From: Myxocyprinus asiaticus
Lineage: Eukaryota; Chordata; Actinopteri; Cypriniformes; Catostomidae
Assembly (NCBI RefSeq): GCF_019703515.2
Contig: NC_059385.1
Location: 34,770,001-34,834,000 of the forward strand
Direction of reading: 5' to 3'
DNA: 64,000 bases
Shown: positions 33,101 through 42,195 of the stretch, piece after piece
How the letters are laid out: each line of letters opens with the position of its first letter
Numbering within the stretch: the stretch's first letter is position 1
Notes under the pieces: model-generated
Told to the model about the DNA's origin: nothing
Databases searched by the model: none
What the model saw: the letters and a program-made list of their open reading frames with translations, nothing else
Made by a program: the position numbers and the translations under genes

Positions 33101-36100
33101 GGACATTGAGCAAAATATCTCCTTTTTTTTTTGCATGGAAGAACAAGAATCATGAAAGAGTTTTCATTTCTGGGTGAACTATTCCTTTAACATAGAGGCA
33201 TATAAAACATGTGAAAGATTCCTAATGCCTTGCCCATTGTACAAAGGTGCCTCTGTTTGTTCCTGGCAGGAACAACCTGAGGCACCTTTCTCCCATCGCA
33301 GAGGTTTGTTGTGGCACGCTGTCTGTACAGCTGTAGTTACAGTGACTGCCCCCTGATGATGTGGCTCATAAAACACAAAGTTATATGTACTTCCAGTTTG
33401 AGTTGTTCCAATGGTAGAAAAATATAATTACAGAATTTAGTAATGGGTCAGGGGGCATGTGTAAATGTTTTAAATCAACAGTTCTGCTTTTAATTTTTTG
33501 GACTACTATGGCTTGAAAGAGCAAAGCCAAACAGTCAAAAAAAGGCCAAGCAAACTTATTTATTTCTATTTTAGAGAGAATGTGGGTATCTTTGCCAACC
33601 TCTCTGCCACTGGGCATGGATTTTGTTCCTGTAGACAGAGTAGCATCGATCTAATGCGCTGAGGTAACACTGGATGGAGAGCTTGCCGTCCACCACTGGA
33701 TACTCTGACACCATATCTGGCTTATAAAAATCATATGCATGCTGCATATGTGTCCCACGAAGCCCTGATAAAACATTTACATTATGTTCAGAAATGCAAT
33801 TATAGAGCCTATATAGAGCATAAAAAGCCATACATTACATGTTTTTATAATACAAAAAAAAAAAAGAGATACAAAAATATAACTGGATATACATAGCTGT
33901 GTTGACTTTAACCTTTGCATCTCAGTGATAACAAACCCTGTTTCGTAAGAACCCTCTATACAAGTTTGACAAAGATCACTAAGGCAGGTTGTGTTGTTGC
34001 AGGCCACATACCTCTGTCGAAGGCCAAAGGGGCGTTTGGTCCGACTAACATGGCCACAGCTCCAGCCCCTCCTGTTGGCCTGGCGCTGCCCGTGGCATAC
34101 ACAGCAATATCACCAGCAACTACCAGGGCATACCGACCTGTGGCATGAAAATATCCAAATTTAAAATAAAGCAAAATATATATCTTTGAACTTGGTCTTT
34201 TTTTAACTAATGTGTAAGTAGCATGTGGGTGAATCACATGTTCAGGCCACATTTAACCCCAAAATCAAAACTAAGTTTAAAGGAATAGTTCACCCAAAAA
34301 TAAAAATTGTGTAAAAATGTACCCTCATGTTGTTCTAAATGCCTATAACTTCTGCGGAACACAAAAGAATATTTGCAATTGTGGATTTCCATACAGTTGC
34401 AGTTAAAAGGGACTTTTTCAAATAATAAAATAAAAACAAAAACAAAAATTGTCATAAAAGTAGTCCATTTGACTTGTGTGTCATATTCCAAGTCTTCTGA
34501 AGGCATACAATCACTTTGTATCATGAAAAGACACAAATTTAAGTCATTAGTCACTCTCAAATCAAACTCATGTATACAGAGCCCACATCAAATATGGCGA
34601 CACATCAATAACATCAAACATCACTTTTTTTTTTGTGGCATCGCGTCAGGTCACTAGATGTGCAAGAACCAATAAGGTTTGATGTTGTCAATGCAGCTGA
34701 CTTATTTTATTTCATTTGATTTGAGAGTGAATAACAACTAAAATTTTGTTCTGTTTATCATGCAAAGTGACTGTATGCCTTCAGAAGACTTGGAATATGA
34801 CGCAAGAGTCGCATGGGCTACTTTGATGACACTCTTTTGGGAGCTTTTTTAACCTTGTGCGACCCCACATCCACATGTGTAGATGTTGCATTTTGGCTTT
34901 GCTATACGCAACACACAAGTTCAATGAATTAAAACTGACTTAATACTGTCCGTAAGACTCTACACTGGCATTTAAGTGTTAAACTGCTGGTGCACCACGT
35001 CATGTGACACAACAGCATGACATCAATTTCCGTGCGCAGCGCCAACAAAAGTGCCTCTCGTAAGAAACCTCTACGTTTTTTGATTGAAACCTGTGTTTGG
35101 AAAGAGTAGCATCTCTATTTTCGTTTGATATGCCGCTTTAAAAAAATCCATTCATGTTTCACACATCAGCATGCTGATAAACATTAAGTCCTTAATCCCT
35201 CAAACGTTGATTTTTTTTTTTTTCATTATTTTGAATGATTTTTTCACTTCATTTCAACATAAATTGTTATATTTTATTTTATCACTGTACAATACGGTTC
35301 TATTCTTTAACATTAGTAAATGCATTCCTGTTTATTGTGCATTATCACATTGAGAATCAATAGGTTCATCCAAAAGCAGAAAAATGTTGCTTTCAGAGGC
35401 TTTATATGGCATTAGGATGAAAATAAGGTGCATTTCTAACTGTTCTGAGAGTAGTGCAGACAGACAGCACACTGGAGGTTAAGATGTTCACTAAATAGGG
35501 AGCAAGGATACATCCTATAGCTTTCTATGCAGCCAAGTGCATTCACTCCTAAAATCCGACCAAAAGTTGTTTCATGATGCTGATGATGTTTGGATCACTC
35601 AACATGTTTGGCAGACATGTGACAATGATAATCAGTACATAGATTCATAATTTTTTAATGCAAAATTTTATTTTATCATGGTTGGCAGTGATTGGATGAT
35701 GCTGGACAGTACTTTGAATAAGAATTATTAATTCAGCTTTATAGAAAATCAGATGTAAAGTCTGTAACATCTCAAAAACATGAATAACCAACACTCCTGG
35801 AAACAAACAATTTGAGGAAAAATACTTTCTATAGCTTGGTATTACTCACACATTAGTCCCGCTGTCCACATATGGACAATTTTTAGGAAAACTATTTGCT
35901 CTAGAATTTTTTTTTTTTTCCCACTTGTTAATTAGGTGCTAATAGTTAGTTACAAATCAAAAAGGGAAATGGGAAATGCACACAGCAGTCATGCTCGGGT
36001 CTCAGGAGGTGTAGCTTTAATACGAGTCACTATCAAATGCAATTGCTAAAAAATCAGCAATTAAGACTTTTTTTTTTTAAATATCCTAACAGAATTTTCA

Positions 36101-36820
36101 TATTTGGATAAATATATACAATAATATTTTCACTGTTCACTATAATGAGAATTTGGGGGGGAATGTGCATTGTAATGAAAATATAGATATATAATGTAGC
36201 GCAATAATAATAATAAAAAAAAGCAAACATTCTTAATGATCCTAAAAACAGACATAATTTTCTGATTTGGGGGTGAAATGTCACCCAAACATGTTCTTCA
36301 CAGGTTTCGTGAGGTTTACCTATGTCTCTGACATTTTAGAAACAAATCAAATCGGATTCCTAAGCGACCTACCGTCCCAGGAGCTGGAGTCCACCCAGTT
36401 AACAGCATTGAAGAGAGCAGCTGTTCCTCCGTAGCATGCGTTAGTGGTGTCCACTCCCTCCACATCAGTGTTGCCCGACTCCTCAAACAGCTGCATCAGG
36501 ACAGTCTTCACAGACTTGGACTTATCAATGATGGTCTCTGTGCCCACCTCCAGTCTCCCCACACTATCGTACGACAGGCCATTTTTCTCCATTAACCTCT
36601 GCACGACCGTCAGGCACAGAGAGTTAATGTCCTCGCGGTCCGAGCAGAAGCCCATTCGTGCCTGCCCCAGCCCGATGGTGTATTTACCGGCTCCCACTCC
36701 ATCAAACTCCTCTAGCTCTGATTGGTCCACATACTGAGAGGGCATGTACACCTCCATCGCAATGATTCCCACATCTTTAGGCCAAGTGGCTTCGCGAATT
36801 GTAGGGAGTGAGCCAGGCAT
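18734..36820 (-). CDS. hmgcs1: Cytosolic hydroxymethylglutaryl-CoA synthase, complete coding region
   Basis: The enzyme condenses acetyl-CoA with acetoacetyl-CoA to HMG-CoA, the step before HMG-CoA reductase in the mevalonate/cholesterol pathway, in the cytosol. Nine coding exons join as complement(18734-18823, 19338-19495, 19871-19996, 30182-30288, 30401-30571, 32480-32648, 33600-33764, 34012-34137, 36373-36820). They sum to 1560 nt, giving 519 residues, against 520 in human HMGCS1. All introns are GT-AG and all phases agree. Catalytic residues are visible: Glu95 in EVGTE, Cys129 in NACYGG (the acyl-enzyme Cys) and His264 in FHSPYC. The start MPGSL has no mitochondrial targeting extension, which separates it from HMGCS2. 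The C-terminus is VISNGDH. The gene appears intact. The unusual point is the 10.2 kb intron 6 full of transposons. In vertebrates this gene is sterol-regulated through SREBP and NF-Y. Confidence 0.98.
19338..19495 (-). CDS. hmgcs1: HMGCS1 coding exon 8
   Basis: It encodes residues 438-490 ([20 protein letters not shown], then [12 protein letters not shown] and the end NSSIATE). The acceptor is tctacag| at 19496 and the donor gag|GTATGC at 19337. The exon ends in phase 0. Confidence 0.97.
19871..19996 (-). CDS. hmgcs1: HMGCS1 coding exon 7
   Basis: It encodes residues 396-437 ([20 protein letters not shown], then [15 protein letters not shown]). The acceptor is tctaag| at 19997 and the donor G|GTATTC at 19870. 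It is separated from exon 6 by the large intron 6. Confidence 0.97.
20406..20778 (+). mobile_element. Single arm of a foldback MITE family
   Basis: It starts 'gatagttcacccaaaaatgaaaatt'-like and runs through 'caccctcatgatatcccaggtg', 'cagaacacatttgaag', 'gtaggtccttaaaatgc' and 'gctccaaaaatc'. The same order is seen at 58618-58960, where the second, inverted arm is also present. Here the second arm is missing and the element stops at the inverted-repeat element at 20779. Confidence 0.75.
21066..21102. repeat. (TA)n microsatellite
   Basis: About 17 TA units within intron 6 of HMGCS1, at the left edge of a MITE. Confidence 0.9.
21113..21475. mobile_element. MITE of a common fish family with short TIRs
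   Basis: The left end is cccaaacctttgaatggttg and the right end is its imperfect inverse ('atttcaaacttttgactagcac'). The core has 'gatttctgaaggatcatgtgac', 'tgaagactgaagtaatgatg' and 'gatcaaataaatgcag', wording I recognise from many cyprinid loci. It contains no ORF and is flanked by TA-rich DNA. Confidence 0.7.
21651..22070 (-). CDS. Unrecognised ORF, possible transposon-encoded exon
   Basis: The frame from ATG 22070 begins [20 protein letters not shown] and runs 139 codons to a stop at 21651. It contains [20 protein letters not shown] and [15 protein letters not shown], a pattern (Trp, Leu-Lys spacing, aromatic-V-x-N-R) that looks like the N-terminal module of some eukaryotic transposon proteins. 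I cannot name the family. The ATG is directly preceded by ttgcttatgccag, a good splice acceptor, so it may be an internal exon. It lies between the arms of the 20779-23457 element. It has no stop or frameshift, unlike the LINE remains around it. It is not part of HMGCS1. Confidence 0.4.
   Translation of the reverse strand: MPKKPAVDRHSIFTVLCSSKEAIVQNGNIATPNQSIWTELSKQLENKITAKALYTFVKLNRHNIWTALGFTHECDHETNGSSDDTGSLSPRPKDCWTFDLEVPFQKWIEFMPETVKYNNKFSKIRKREYTILSLASGHM
22071..23156. other. Non-coding interior of the inverted-repeat element
   Basis: The DNA is AT-rich, with a local imperfect inverted repeat near 22165-22245 ('aatataaggataatatta' and 'taatatatcttatatt'). The 93- to 97-codon minus-strand frames at 22556-22967 have no recognisable motif. 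I see nothing else. Confidence 0.4.
23458..26879 (+). mobile_element. L1/Tx1-type LINE, copy B, 5'-truncated with internal deletion
   Basis: Copy B starts in the ORF1-ORF2 spacer, so the leader and ORF1 are absent. It then lacks the last part of the spacer and the start of ORF2: at about 23840 the spacer 'gggatggacaccggt' jumps to 'tatctacgcacctgatgaca' in the endonuclease. ORF2 remains follow to about 26500. The copy ends with the 3' UTR (26560-26840), an A-run and 'atgttaattacaaaaaaa' at 26879. It is dead, with many stops. Confidence 0.88.
23840..26500 (+). pseudogene. LINE B ORF2 remnant
   Basis: The pieces include [13 protein letters not shown] (23925-23965), [20 protein letters not shown] (25000-25060), [17 protein letters not shown] (25248-25300) and an intact catalytic box in [16 protein letters not shown] (25558-25605), where copy A has YADY. 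Stops and shifts separate these pieces, including the region around 25380-25460, where RGTRQGCPLSP is replaced by unrelated sequence. Confidence 0.85.
26880..29803 (-). mobile_element. L1/Tx1-type LINE, copy C, 5'-complete and 3'-truncated
   Basis: On the minus strand it starts at 29803 with gtgtcgcgtggtgccatgca, the family 5' end. It then has a shortened ORF1 (its N-terminal two thirds is missing, with the leader joined to the NNVRIAG region near 29695), the spacer, and ORF2 up to the [11 protein letters not shown] codons at 26880, where it stops against the tail of copy B. A SINE splits the reverse transcriptase region (26969-27413). ORF2 also lacks about 280 bp of endonuclease, exactly as in copy D. 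Confidence 0.88.
26969..27413 (-). mobile_element. tRNA-derived SINE, copy 2, inserted in LINE C
   Basis: It is the same family as 17889-18345, with box B gagttcgaatcc on the minus strand. A 10-bp target-site duplication CTGACCACAT flanks it (26959-26968 and 27414-27423), and removing the insert plus one duplicate restores the LINE C sequence. The head has lost about nine bases just before box B relative to copy 1. Confidence 0.92.
30182..30288 (-). CDS. hmgcs1: HMGCS1 coding exon 6
   Basis: It encodes residues 360-395 ([20 protein letters not shown], then [15 protein letters not shown]). The acceptor is ttctacag| at 30289 and the donor G|GTTAGT at 30181. The Gln codon at the 5' junction is split CA|A, and the next residue is His where human HMGCS1 has Tyr. 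Confidence 0.97.
30401..30571 (-). CDS. hmgcs1: HMGCS1 coding exon 5
   Basis: It encodes residues 303-359 ([20 protein letters not shown], then [14 protein letters not shown] and ASVLA). The acceptor is ttttttcag| at 30572 and the donor CA|GTCAGT at 30400. The intron to exon 6 is only 112 bp. Confidence 0.97.
31585..32275. mobile_element. Foldback MITE in HMGCS1 intron 4
   Basis: The left arm starts aggaatagttcatccaaaaa and the right arm ends with its inverse 'tcttggtgaactatccctt'. Long inner parts of the arms also pair ('gaagatttttagaagaatatttcagctc' against its inverse near 32145-32175). No ORF is present. It is the same broad family as 58618-59525. Confidence 0.8.
32480..32648 (-). CDS. 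hmgcs1: HMGCS1 coding exon 4, with catalytic His264
   Basis: It encodes residues 247-302, including [20 protein letters not shown] and ARLMLNDFL. The His of FHSPYC is residue 264 by count, the catalytic His of the family. The acceptor is ttgcag| at 32649 and the donor AG|GTAAAT at 32479. Confidence 0.97.
32983..33190. repeat. Partial foldback-MITE arm in HMGCS1 intron 3
   Basis: The end 'gagttttcatttctgggtgaactattcctt' is the inverse of the family's 'aggaatagttcacccaaaaatgaaaa' start. Only one arm is evident. Confidence 0.55.
33600..33764 (-). CDS. hmgcs1: HMGCS1 coding exon 3
   Basis: It encodes residues 192-246 ([20 protein letters not shown], then [20 protein letters not shown]). The acceptor is tatcag| at 33765 and the donor AGAG|GTTGGC at 33599. 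Confidence 0.97.
34012..34137 (-). CDS. hmgcs1: HMGCS1 coding exon 2
   Basis: It encodes residues 150-191 ([20 protein letters not shown], then [20 protein letters not shown]), part of the thiolase-like core. The acceptor is atgccacag| at 34138 and the donor AGAG|GTATGT at 34011. Confidence 0.97.
34277..34870. mobile_element. Foldback MITE-like repeat in HMGCS1 intron 1
   Basis: It begins aaaggaatagttcacccaaa aa and contains an inner inverted pair, 'tcatattccaagtcttctgaaggcat' (near 34480-34505) and its inverse 'tatgccttcagaagacttggaatatga' (near 34775-34801). No ORF is present. The right outer arm is eroded. Confidence 0.6.
34871..36372 (-). other. hmgcs1: HMGCS1 coding intron 1, mostly unique sequence
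   Basis: This stretch is AT-rich, with T-runs at 35210-35225 and 35909-35919. I see no exon or clear repeat. Confidence 0.5.
36373..36820 (-). CDS. hmgcs1: HMGCS1 coding exon 1, with start codon and catalytic Cys129
   Basis: The ATG at 36820-36818 opens [20 protein letters not shown]. The exon encodes residues 1-149, including [13 protein letters not shown] (Glu95) and [18 protein letters not shown] (Cys129, the nucleophile that carries the acetyl group). It ends at the donor G|GTAGGT (36372). A pyrimidine-rich acceptor, ttcatttcag| at 36831, lies ten bases before the ATG, so the 5' UTR is completed by an upstream exon. Confidence 0.98.
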
Positions 36821-37079
36821 TCTGAATGGACTGAAATGAACATATACAATTCATCATCTCAAGTCCCAAATTTGACGTACAGCTTGATTATTACAGTCTC
36901 ACTGGATTAACATGATGTTCAGTGTCTTGTTCAAAGGTACAATGGTGAGAGTTCATCAAACACACTTTTGATTAATTTACCGTCAGTCTGATCATCACAC
37001 TAAGTTATAAAGCAAAAAAATAAAATAAAAATAAAGTGTAAATTATTCATGCAACATGGTAGTAGACCTTTAATGATCC

Positions 37080-37085
<6 letters not shown>

Positions 37086-37122
<37 letters not shown>
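37086..37122. repeat. (TA)n microsatellite
   Basis: About 18 TA units sit at the left edge of a MITE, in the HMGCS1 5' intron. Confidence 0.92.
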
Positions 37123-37127
<5 letters not shown>

Positions 37128-37129
<2 letters not shown>

Positions 37130-38573
37130 GCTCTGGAAAAAATTAAGAGACAACTGCAAAATTATCAGTTTCTCTGGATTTACTATTTATAGTAGGGGTG
37201 TAAATCGGCAGTTTCATCACGGTATGATCTTGTACCTATTTGCGATCTATTGTCTGCCAATACCTCAAAGTCTGCCATGATACGATTTTGATTAGATTCG
37301 ATTCAGGGGCCTGTGATCGATATTATGATATTATGTGCCTATTCTGCGCAATAAATTGCATTTATGATGTCAAAAATACAACCAAAATATAATTTTAATA
37401 TTTTATTGAGCTCTCTGAAAAGTGCAAATTCTGTATCCACATTGGGGCATCCACAACAAAATAAGGTACTTCAGTTAATACAGAAAAAAAAAATAATATA
37501 AAAAAAAGACACAATCACATACAAGTGATCATCAATCGTTTGATGACAGCTAATTGCCTTGTGGAATGAGGTAAACACTACAGTGACAATTTGTCATCTC
37601 TACAACAGTCAAGCAAGTCTTTCAATCCAAGTATTTGCTATCCCTGTTTTAACTTAGCTATAACTTCCACATCTGTATTGAAAAATTCTGTTACAGTTTA
37701 CTGTGATAAATGTTAGTAAGGTTGCTGATGTGATAGGTCTTTTAATTGATGTGGGTGCAGAGCAGGTGTATTTGCTTTGTCAGCAATGTACAGAATATTG
37801 GGGCTCTTTAGCCGTTTTACATAGTTGAATTGTTCCATAGTGCTTTAAAAGCAAAAATTATCATGCAGAATTCAAATGTGTTGCATGCGCCATGATATGG
37901 GAATGAGGGAATGAGCCGCACCGCGCTATCCTGTCACCGGAGCTCACAGCCCTGTTGACGCGTGCATACAGATAGAGCAGAGCGCAACTTCAATCACTCA
38001 GCGCACATCTGTGTCCCACATGAGAAGCATATTTAGCGCTTATAGAGCGAGATGGATATCATAAGATTACTGCATCGCATGATGGAAATGAGTACGGACG
38101 TGGCTGGCATTAGAGTGGTAAAAGTAAAGGTGTATCTTAAAAAATATATATACATTGATCTTTACGCATTGTATCGTTGACACTGCATCATTGGTTAACT
38201 GATCGATGCATCGTTACACCCCTAATTTATAGGTATGTGTGAGTAAAATGAACATTTTTGTTTAATTCTATAAAGTACAACAACATTCTTCCCAAATTCC
38301 AAATAAAATTATTGTCATTTAGAGCATTTATTAGAGCAACTTATTTTCTTTGCATTATTCAAGGTCTGAAAACGCTGCATCTTTATTGTTATTTTTGACC
38401 AGTTGTCATTTTCTGCAAATAAATGCTCTAAATGACAATATTTTTATTTGGAATTTGGGAGAAATTTTGTCAGTAGTTTATTGAATAAAACTAAAATTTT
38501 CATTTTACTCAAACGCATCCCTATAAATAGTAAATCCAGAGAAACTGATAAACTGATAAAATACAGAGCTCTG
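37128..38573. mobile_element. Foldback MITE (Tc1-like ends) split by a hAT element
   Basis: The left end is cagctctggaaaaaattaag agac and the right end its inverse, closing with 'tacagagctctg'. The interior is palindromic: 'tcccaaattccaaataaaat' (38290-38309) is the inverse of the segment at about 38440-38460. Without the nested hAT it would be about 405 bp. There is no ORF. Confidence 0.8.
37193..38224. mobile_element. Non-autonomous hAT-type transposon, 1032 bp
   Basis: The ends are taggggtgtaa at 37193 and its inverse ttacaccccta ending at 38224. An exact 8-bp target-site duplication, ATTTATAG, flanks it (37185-37192 and 38225-38232), and 8 bp is the hAT signature. There is no transposase ORF, so it must have been moved by an enzyme from elsewhere. 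Confidence 0.92.
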
Positions 38574-39035
38574 TATAATTATTCTTTAATTGTTTCTTTC
38601 TCTCTTTTGATTTTTGGGTGAAATGTGACATGAACATTTTTTTATGAGATTCATACAAAAAGAGCATGATATGACATGTATCAAACCTGACTGCAATGCA
38701 ACTGAGAAGTCATTTGAACCAATGTATCTAACTGGCATAATTTGAGGAAAGCAGCATATTGTAGCCATTTGAAAGCGAAAGAGGCACAAAGCCTGTAACC
38801 CACATCAGATCTGCTCTCCTCTAATGAGATGAACCCTTTAACTGGGTAAAGGACATTACCTTTAACCTACATACATATGGCTGGACAGAGTAGCTTGCCT
38901 TCTTCCATGTCAAGTAAACAGACTTGAATGTCAAAAAACACTATTGGTTGGTGTTTGCTTACCTAATGTGTTGAAATACAAATAAAGCACCCTACAGTCA
39001 GAATCTCTTTAACAGGTAGGCTAACTAAATAACAG

Positions 39036-39067
<32 letters not shown>

Positions 39068-39675
39068 GACAGAGAGCACGAGCACCGACATAACCTCATT
39101 TAAAATAGCAAATGATAAATAAACAAATTTGAATGCATTTCACTAGCACGCAATCTAGAATCAAATTTAAAATCAGTCTTAAGACGCGTGTAGGTTATAA
39201 AAAGCTAACGACTTTCTGTCTTTATTTTAGCTTTAGTCAACATGTATTAGACTACTAAATAGTGAAATGCTAAGTAATGCTCGTTTGTCTACTGGATGAT
39301 CTAATCACTCCTGCTGTAATAGTCTTTGTTTCTTAGTCACATGCTGTTGAATATTAGTTACAGAACTTTATATGCTATAATGTACATACTGTAACACCGA
39401 TAGATTATGGAAGCGTTCTAGTTTCTCGCTTCCAGTATAGTGGAAACAACTTTCACTGCTTATCGTTGGTTAGCTTAGTTGACAATGTTTTTCGTGATTA
39501 GAAACTAATCAACACGATAATAAACGTCACATTCATATGTATTATGTAAGGCTTGTTGTAATAACTGAAGGGAGCGAAGTGATGACCGCACCTACATGTG
39601 ACACCAGCAGAATGCTAAAATGACATTAATCACTGCGATATACGTTTATTCAGATACACGAGATGTTCTGCTTAC
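38574..39675 (-). other. hmgcs1: HMGCS1 5' intron sequence
   Basis: This is non-coding sequence between the MITE and the near candidate first exon. It includes a T-run of about 26 at 39037-39061. I see no exon. Confidence 0.5.
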
Positions 39676-39800
39676 CTTACAATCATATAGTAGTTTCTAG
39701 AACTGACTGTTAGAAACAGAGTCCTGTCCTGAGATATCATAAGGTCGAGTGTAGAGTCGAGCAGTCCTAGTGACGGACCTTCTTCCGTTTACAGAGCTGA
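39676..39800 (-). other. hmgcs1: Candidate non-coding first exon of HMGCS1 (proximal)
   Basis: On the minus strand a donor gtaag|GTAAGC lies at 39675-39674. A CCAAT box (39832-39828) is about 30-40 bp upstream of where the exon would begin. The exon would be a short untranslated leader spliced to the acceptor at 36831. The start point is a guess. A second candidate lies at 43763. Confidence 0.4.
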
Positions 39801-39880
39801 GTCCAAGCCCTTCTAAGTTTTTATTTTATTGGAGCGTCCAAGCCCTTCTAATTGACATTTTTCACAGAATGATGACGCGT
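39801..39880 (-). promoter_or_regulatory. hmgcs1: Candidate proximal HMGCS1 promoter with a tandem 16-bp repeat
   Basis: The 16-mer gtccaagcccttctaa occurs at 39801-39816 and again at 39836-39851, with an inverted CCAAT (attgg, 39828-39832) between the copies. A gatgacgcg CRE-like half-site is at 39871-39879. Promoter function is inferred from position and motifs only. Confidence 0.35.
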
Positions 39881-42195
39881 TTCCGCCTTATTTAGCAGCA
39901 TAAATCTAGCAAACTTTTTTATATAATATATTTTTTAAATATTGTAAGTTTATAACATTATAGTTATATTGCCCTGGAATTAGTTTTAAAAAACGAATTA
40001 CCACAGCTGCGAGGGGGTTTCTATTACAGCTGCTGAGAGAGTCACAGTAAATTTTGCATCTTCTCACATCTGTCTTAATCCACCACTCTTATTATTATTT
40101 TTTCCCCTTTCTTTTGGAAAGTCATTCAAACGTTATAGTGGGGGGTTTTCTTTTGGTCTTGGAGCAAATGGGTAAGTGAAAATAATATTTGCTGTGGTCT
40201 CCCATTCACTCCTGTCGAAGTTTACCCTGCAAACGTGTACTTCCTCGTTCCAAAACCCGGAGTGTGAAAAAGGTCTGTTGAAGAAATTACTCTGACGTCA
40301 CATCGCAGGAAACCGCGCTTCAGGGTTCTTTCGAGCAGCAGATTTCAATGGTGGAAATAGGCAGCGCTGCAGTTTTAATAATATTTTAAGCTTTATATAA
40401 TGTAATAATGTCTTTTGATGTCAATACAAGTTATTATAAATGTGTTGTATGTTAATGTTGGTATTGGATTTGTCCAGTAGGGAGTTAAGAAATTATGTGG
40501 GTTCTTTTCTGAAATATCAGGTAAATAAGTTTAAACTTGGTTCAATGAGCGTGTATGATTATGTCGGACATGTAACAGGCTGATGATTACACATCCTCAC
40601 GTTTAACACACTTCTAAAGCCTAAGAAATGTTATACATCAAAAATTCCACTAGACATGCAATATGTGTCTTTACTGCTTAAATTATTAACCCACATAAAA
40701 TAAATAATAATATTCTTACTTCAGTACGAACATATCCCATATCAAAACATAATAACGGCTTGAACAATATTATTTACTGCATTCAAAATAAATGCAAAGA
40801 CATCATTTTAGCAGTATGACATTATTTTTATTCACTTATCCTTTCACAAACAGTAGTCCATGCGCTGCGGTGGTGGAGACGGGATCCATTCCTCCCGTTA
40901 CATCTTATATGGTGGTCTTGATCATATTATATCATCGTTAGATTATATTTGAGCTCATATCTGTCACAGCGACAGCACTTTGGAAATTAAAAAAAGCCGT
41001 TTGCAATCAGTTTACGCAATTTCTTCGTTAAAAAAAGTTAATATCTGTTAACAGCTGCTGCAGGTATATTGTGTCTAACAGAGCAGATGCGATAACAATG
41101 ACGGTGACCCGTAAAATCCTGTGTTTTTCCTGATGCAACGATCTGGTGGAAATTTAAAGAAGCCCCACTCTCCAATAATATGTGGAGTGTTTCAACCCCA
41201 CAAACAGCACTTTGTAGGCAGTTTCAGCACAATTTGAGCGATGTGCCCATAGAAAGCAGTTCTTTTCTGGGCTACCAAAAGAACCCGGAAGGGGAGGGGC
41301 GGAGCGTTTGTTTGTAAACAGTAACTTCATCTATAGTGAGCCTACAAGCTAAGCATAAAATAGCATACAGCGACACTATCATAGACATTCTAGGGCGGTA
41401 CACTGGCGAGGAGACAAGAGGCCGTTCTTTTTTAATGGTGTCAATGGAGGAAATGCTTCAGTCTGCTAAATAAACTGCTTTTCTAAGGAAACAGCTCATG
41501 ACTTAATGAACTGACCGCCTGTCTGCTAATCTTCAACATGTTTTACACTAAAAAGTCCTTTTGGAATTAACTATGTGTTAAGTTTACTATGATAAAATTG
41601 ATGTTTTTTTTTTTGTTTTTTTTTAAATTGAGAAGACACGGGCAATTTTGCGACTGGTAGGTGTCAGTTTTCGGCTCTCCCCATTCATTTGTATGGTATC
41701 CGCAAATGGCAATTTACTGTCGTAACACGCTAGTTGACCGTTACGCTCCTATGATAGAACCACGGAGGTTGTTATTGTGGACATTAAAAGAATCTCTGGC
41801 TGTGCCTCAATTCACACAAGTCTGTAGGCTATGTACTAAATATGTAAACTTAAGTATGTAGAAGCGTACTACACGTCATAAAACTGCGTCTTGACTTGTT
41901 GCATACTAGTCACATTCTTTATACAAATTTAAATTCTTAAAATGAATTAGATAATTAAATGTAAAGAATTAGAATAATTTTTAGGTCATTGCAATTAATG
42001 ACACATAAGAATATTTTTACATCACTGAACATCCAAGAAAACCTTTTGATTTCTATAATTTGGAGTATAATTTTATTTTTTTATTTTATCCTTGTACTTC
42101 TACAGTTCTTTTTTTCATTTTTTTGTTTATTTATTTTATAATTTCATCAGATCTACATTCAAAAACACAGTGCTAACCATCAACGTACCTATCTG
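39881..42195. other. Upstream region with scattered promoter-like motifs
   Basis: This stretch contains no ORF with recognisable content. A perfect CRE palindrome TGACGTCA is at 40293-40300, and a GC-box-like ggggaggggcggagc lies at about 41289-41303. The remainder is AT-rich. These could be distal regulatory DNA of HMGCS1 or an unannotated promoter. Confidence 0.4.
40293..40300. promoter_or_regulatory. Perfect cAMP-response-element palindrome
   Basis: The sequence is TGACGTCA, the full CREB/ATF site. It lies about 0.5 kb upstream of the proximal HMGCS1 exon candidate. Occupancy is unknown. Confidence 0.35.

Noticed and set aside
33174..33376. Small overlapping frames on both strands
   Set aside because: They lie in HMGCS1 intron 3 beside a MITE arm, without a motif or splice support.
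36444..36737. 97-codon plus-strand frame
   Set aside because: It is antisense to HMGCS1 coding exon 1, which has full protein-level support.
40130..40150. SRE-like sequence ACCCCCCAC close to the proximal HMGCS1 start
   Set aside because: It departs from the SRE-1 consensus at several positions and lies in a C-run; the site at 44581 is far better.
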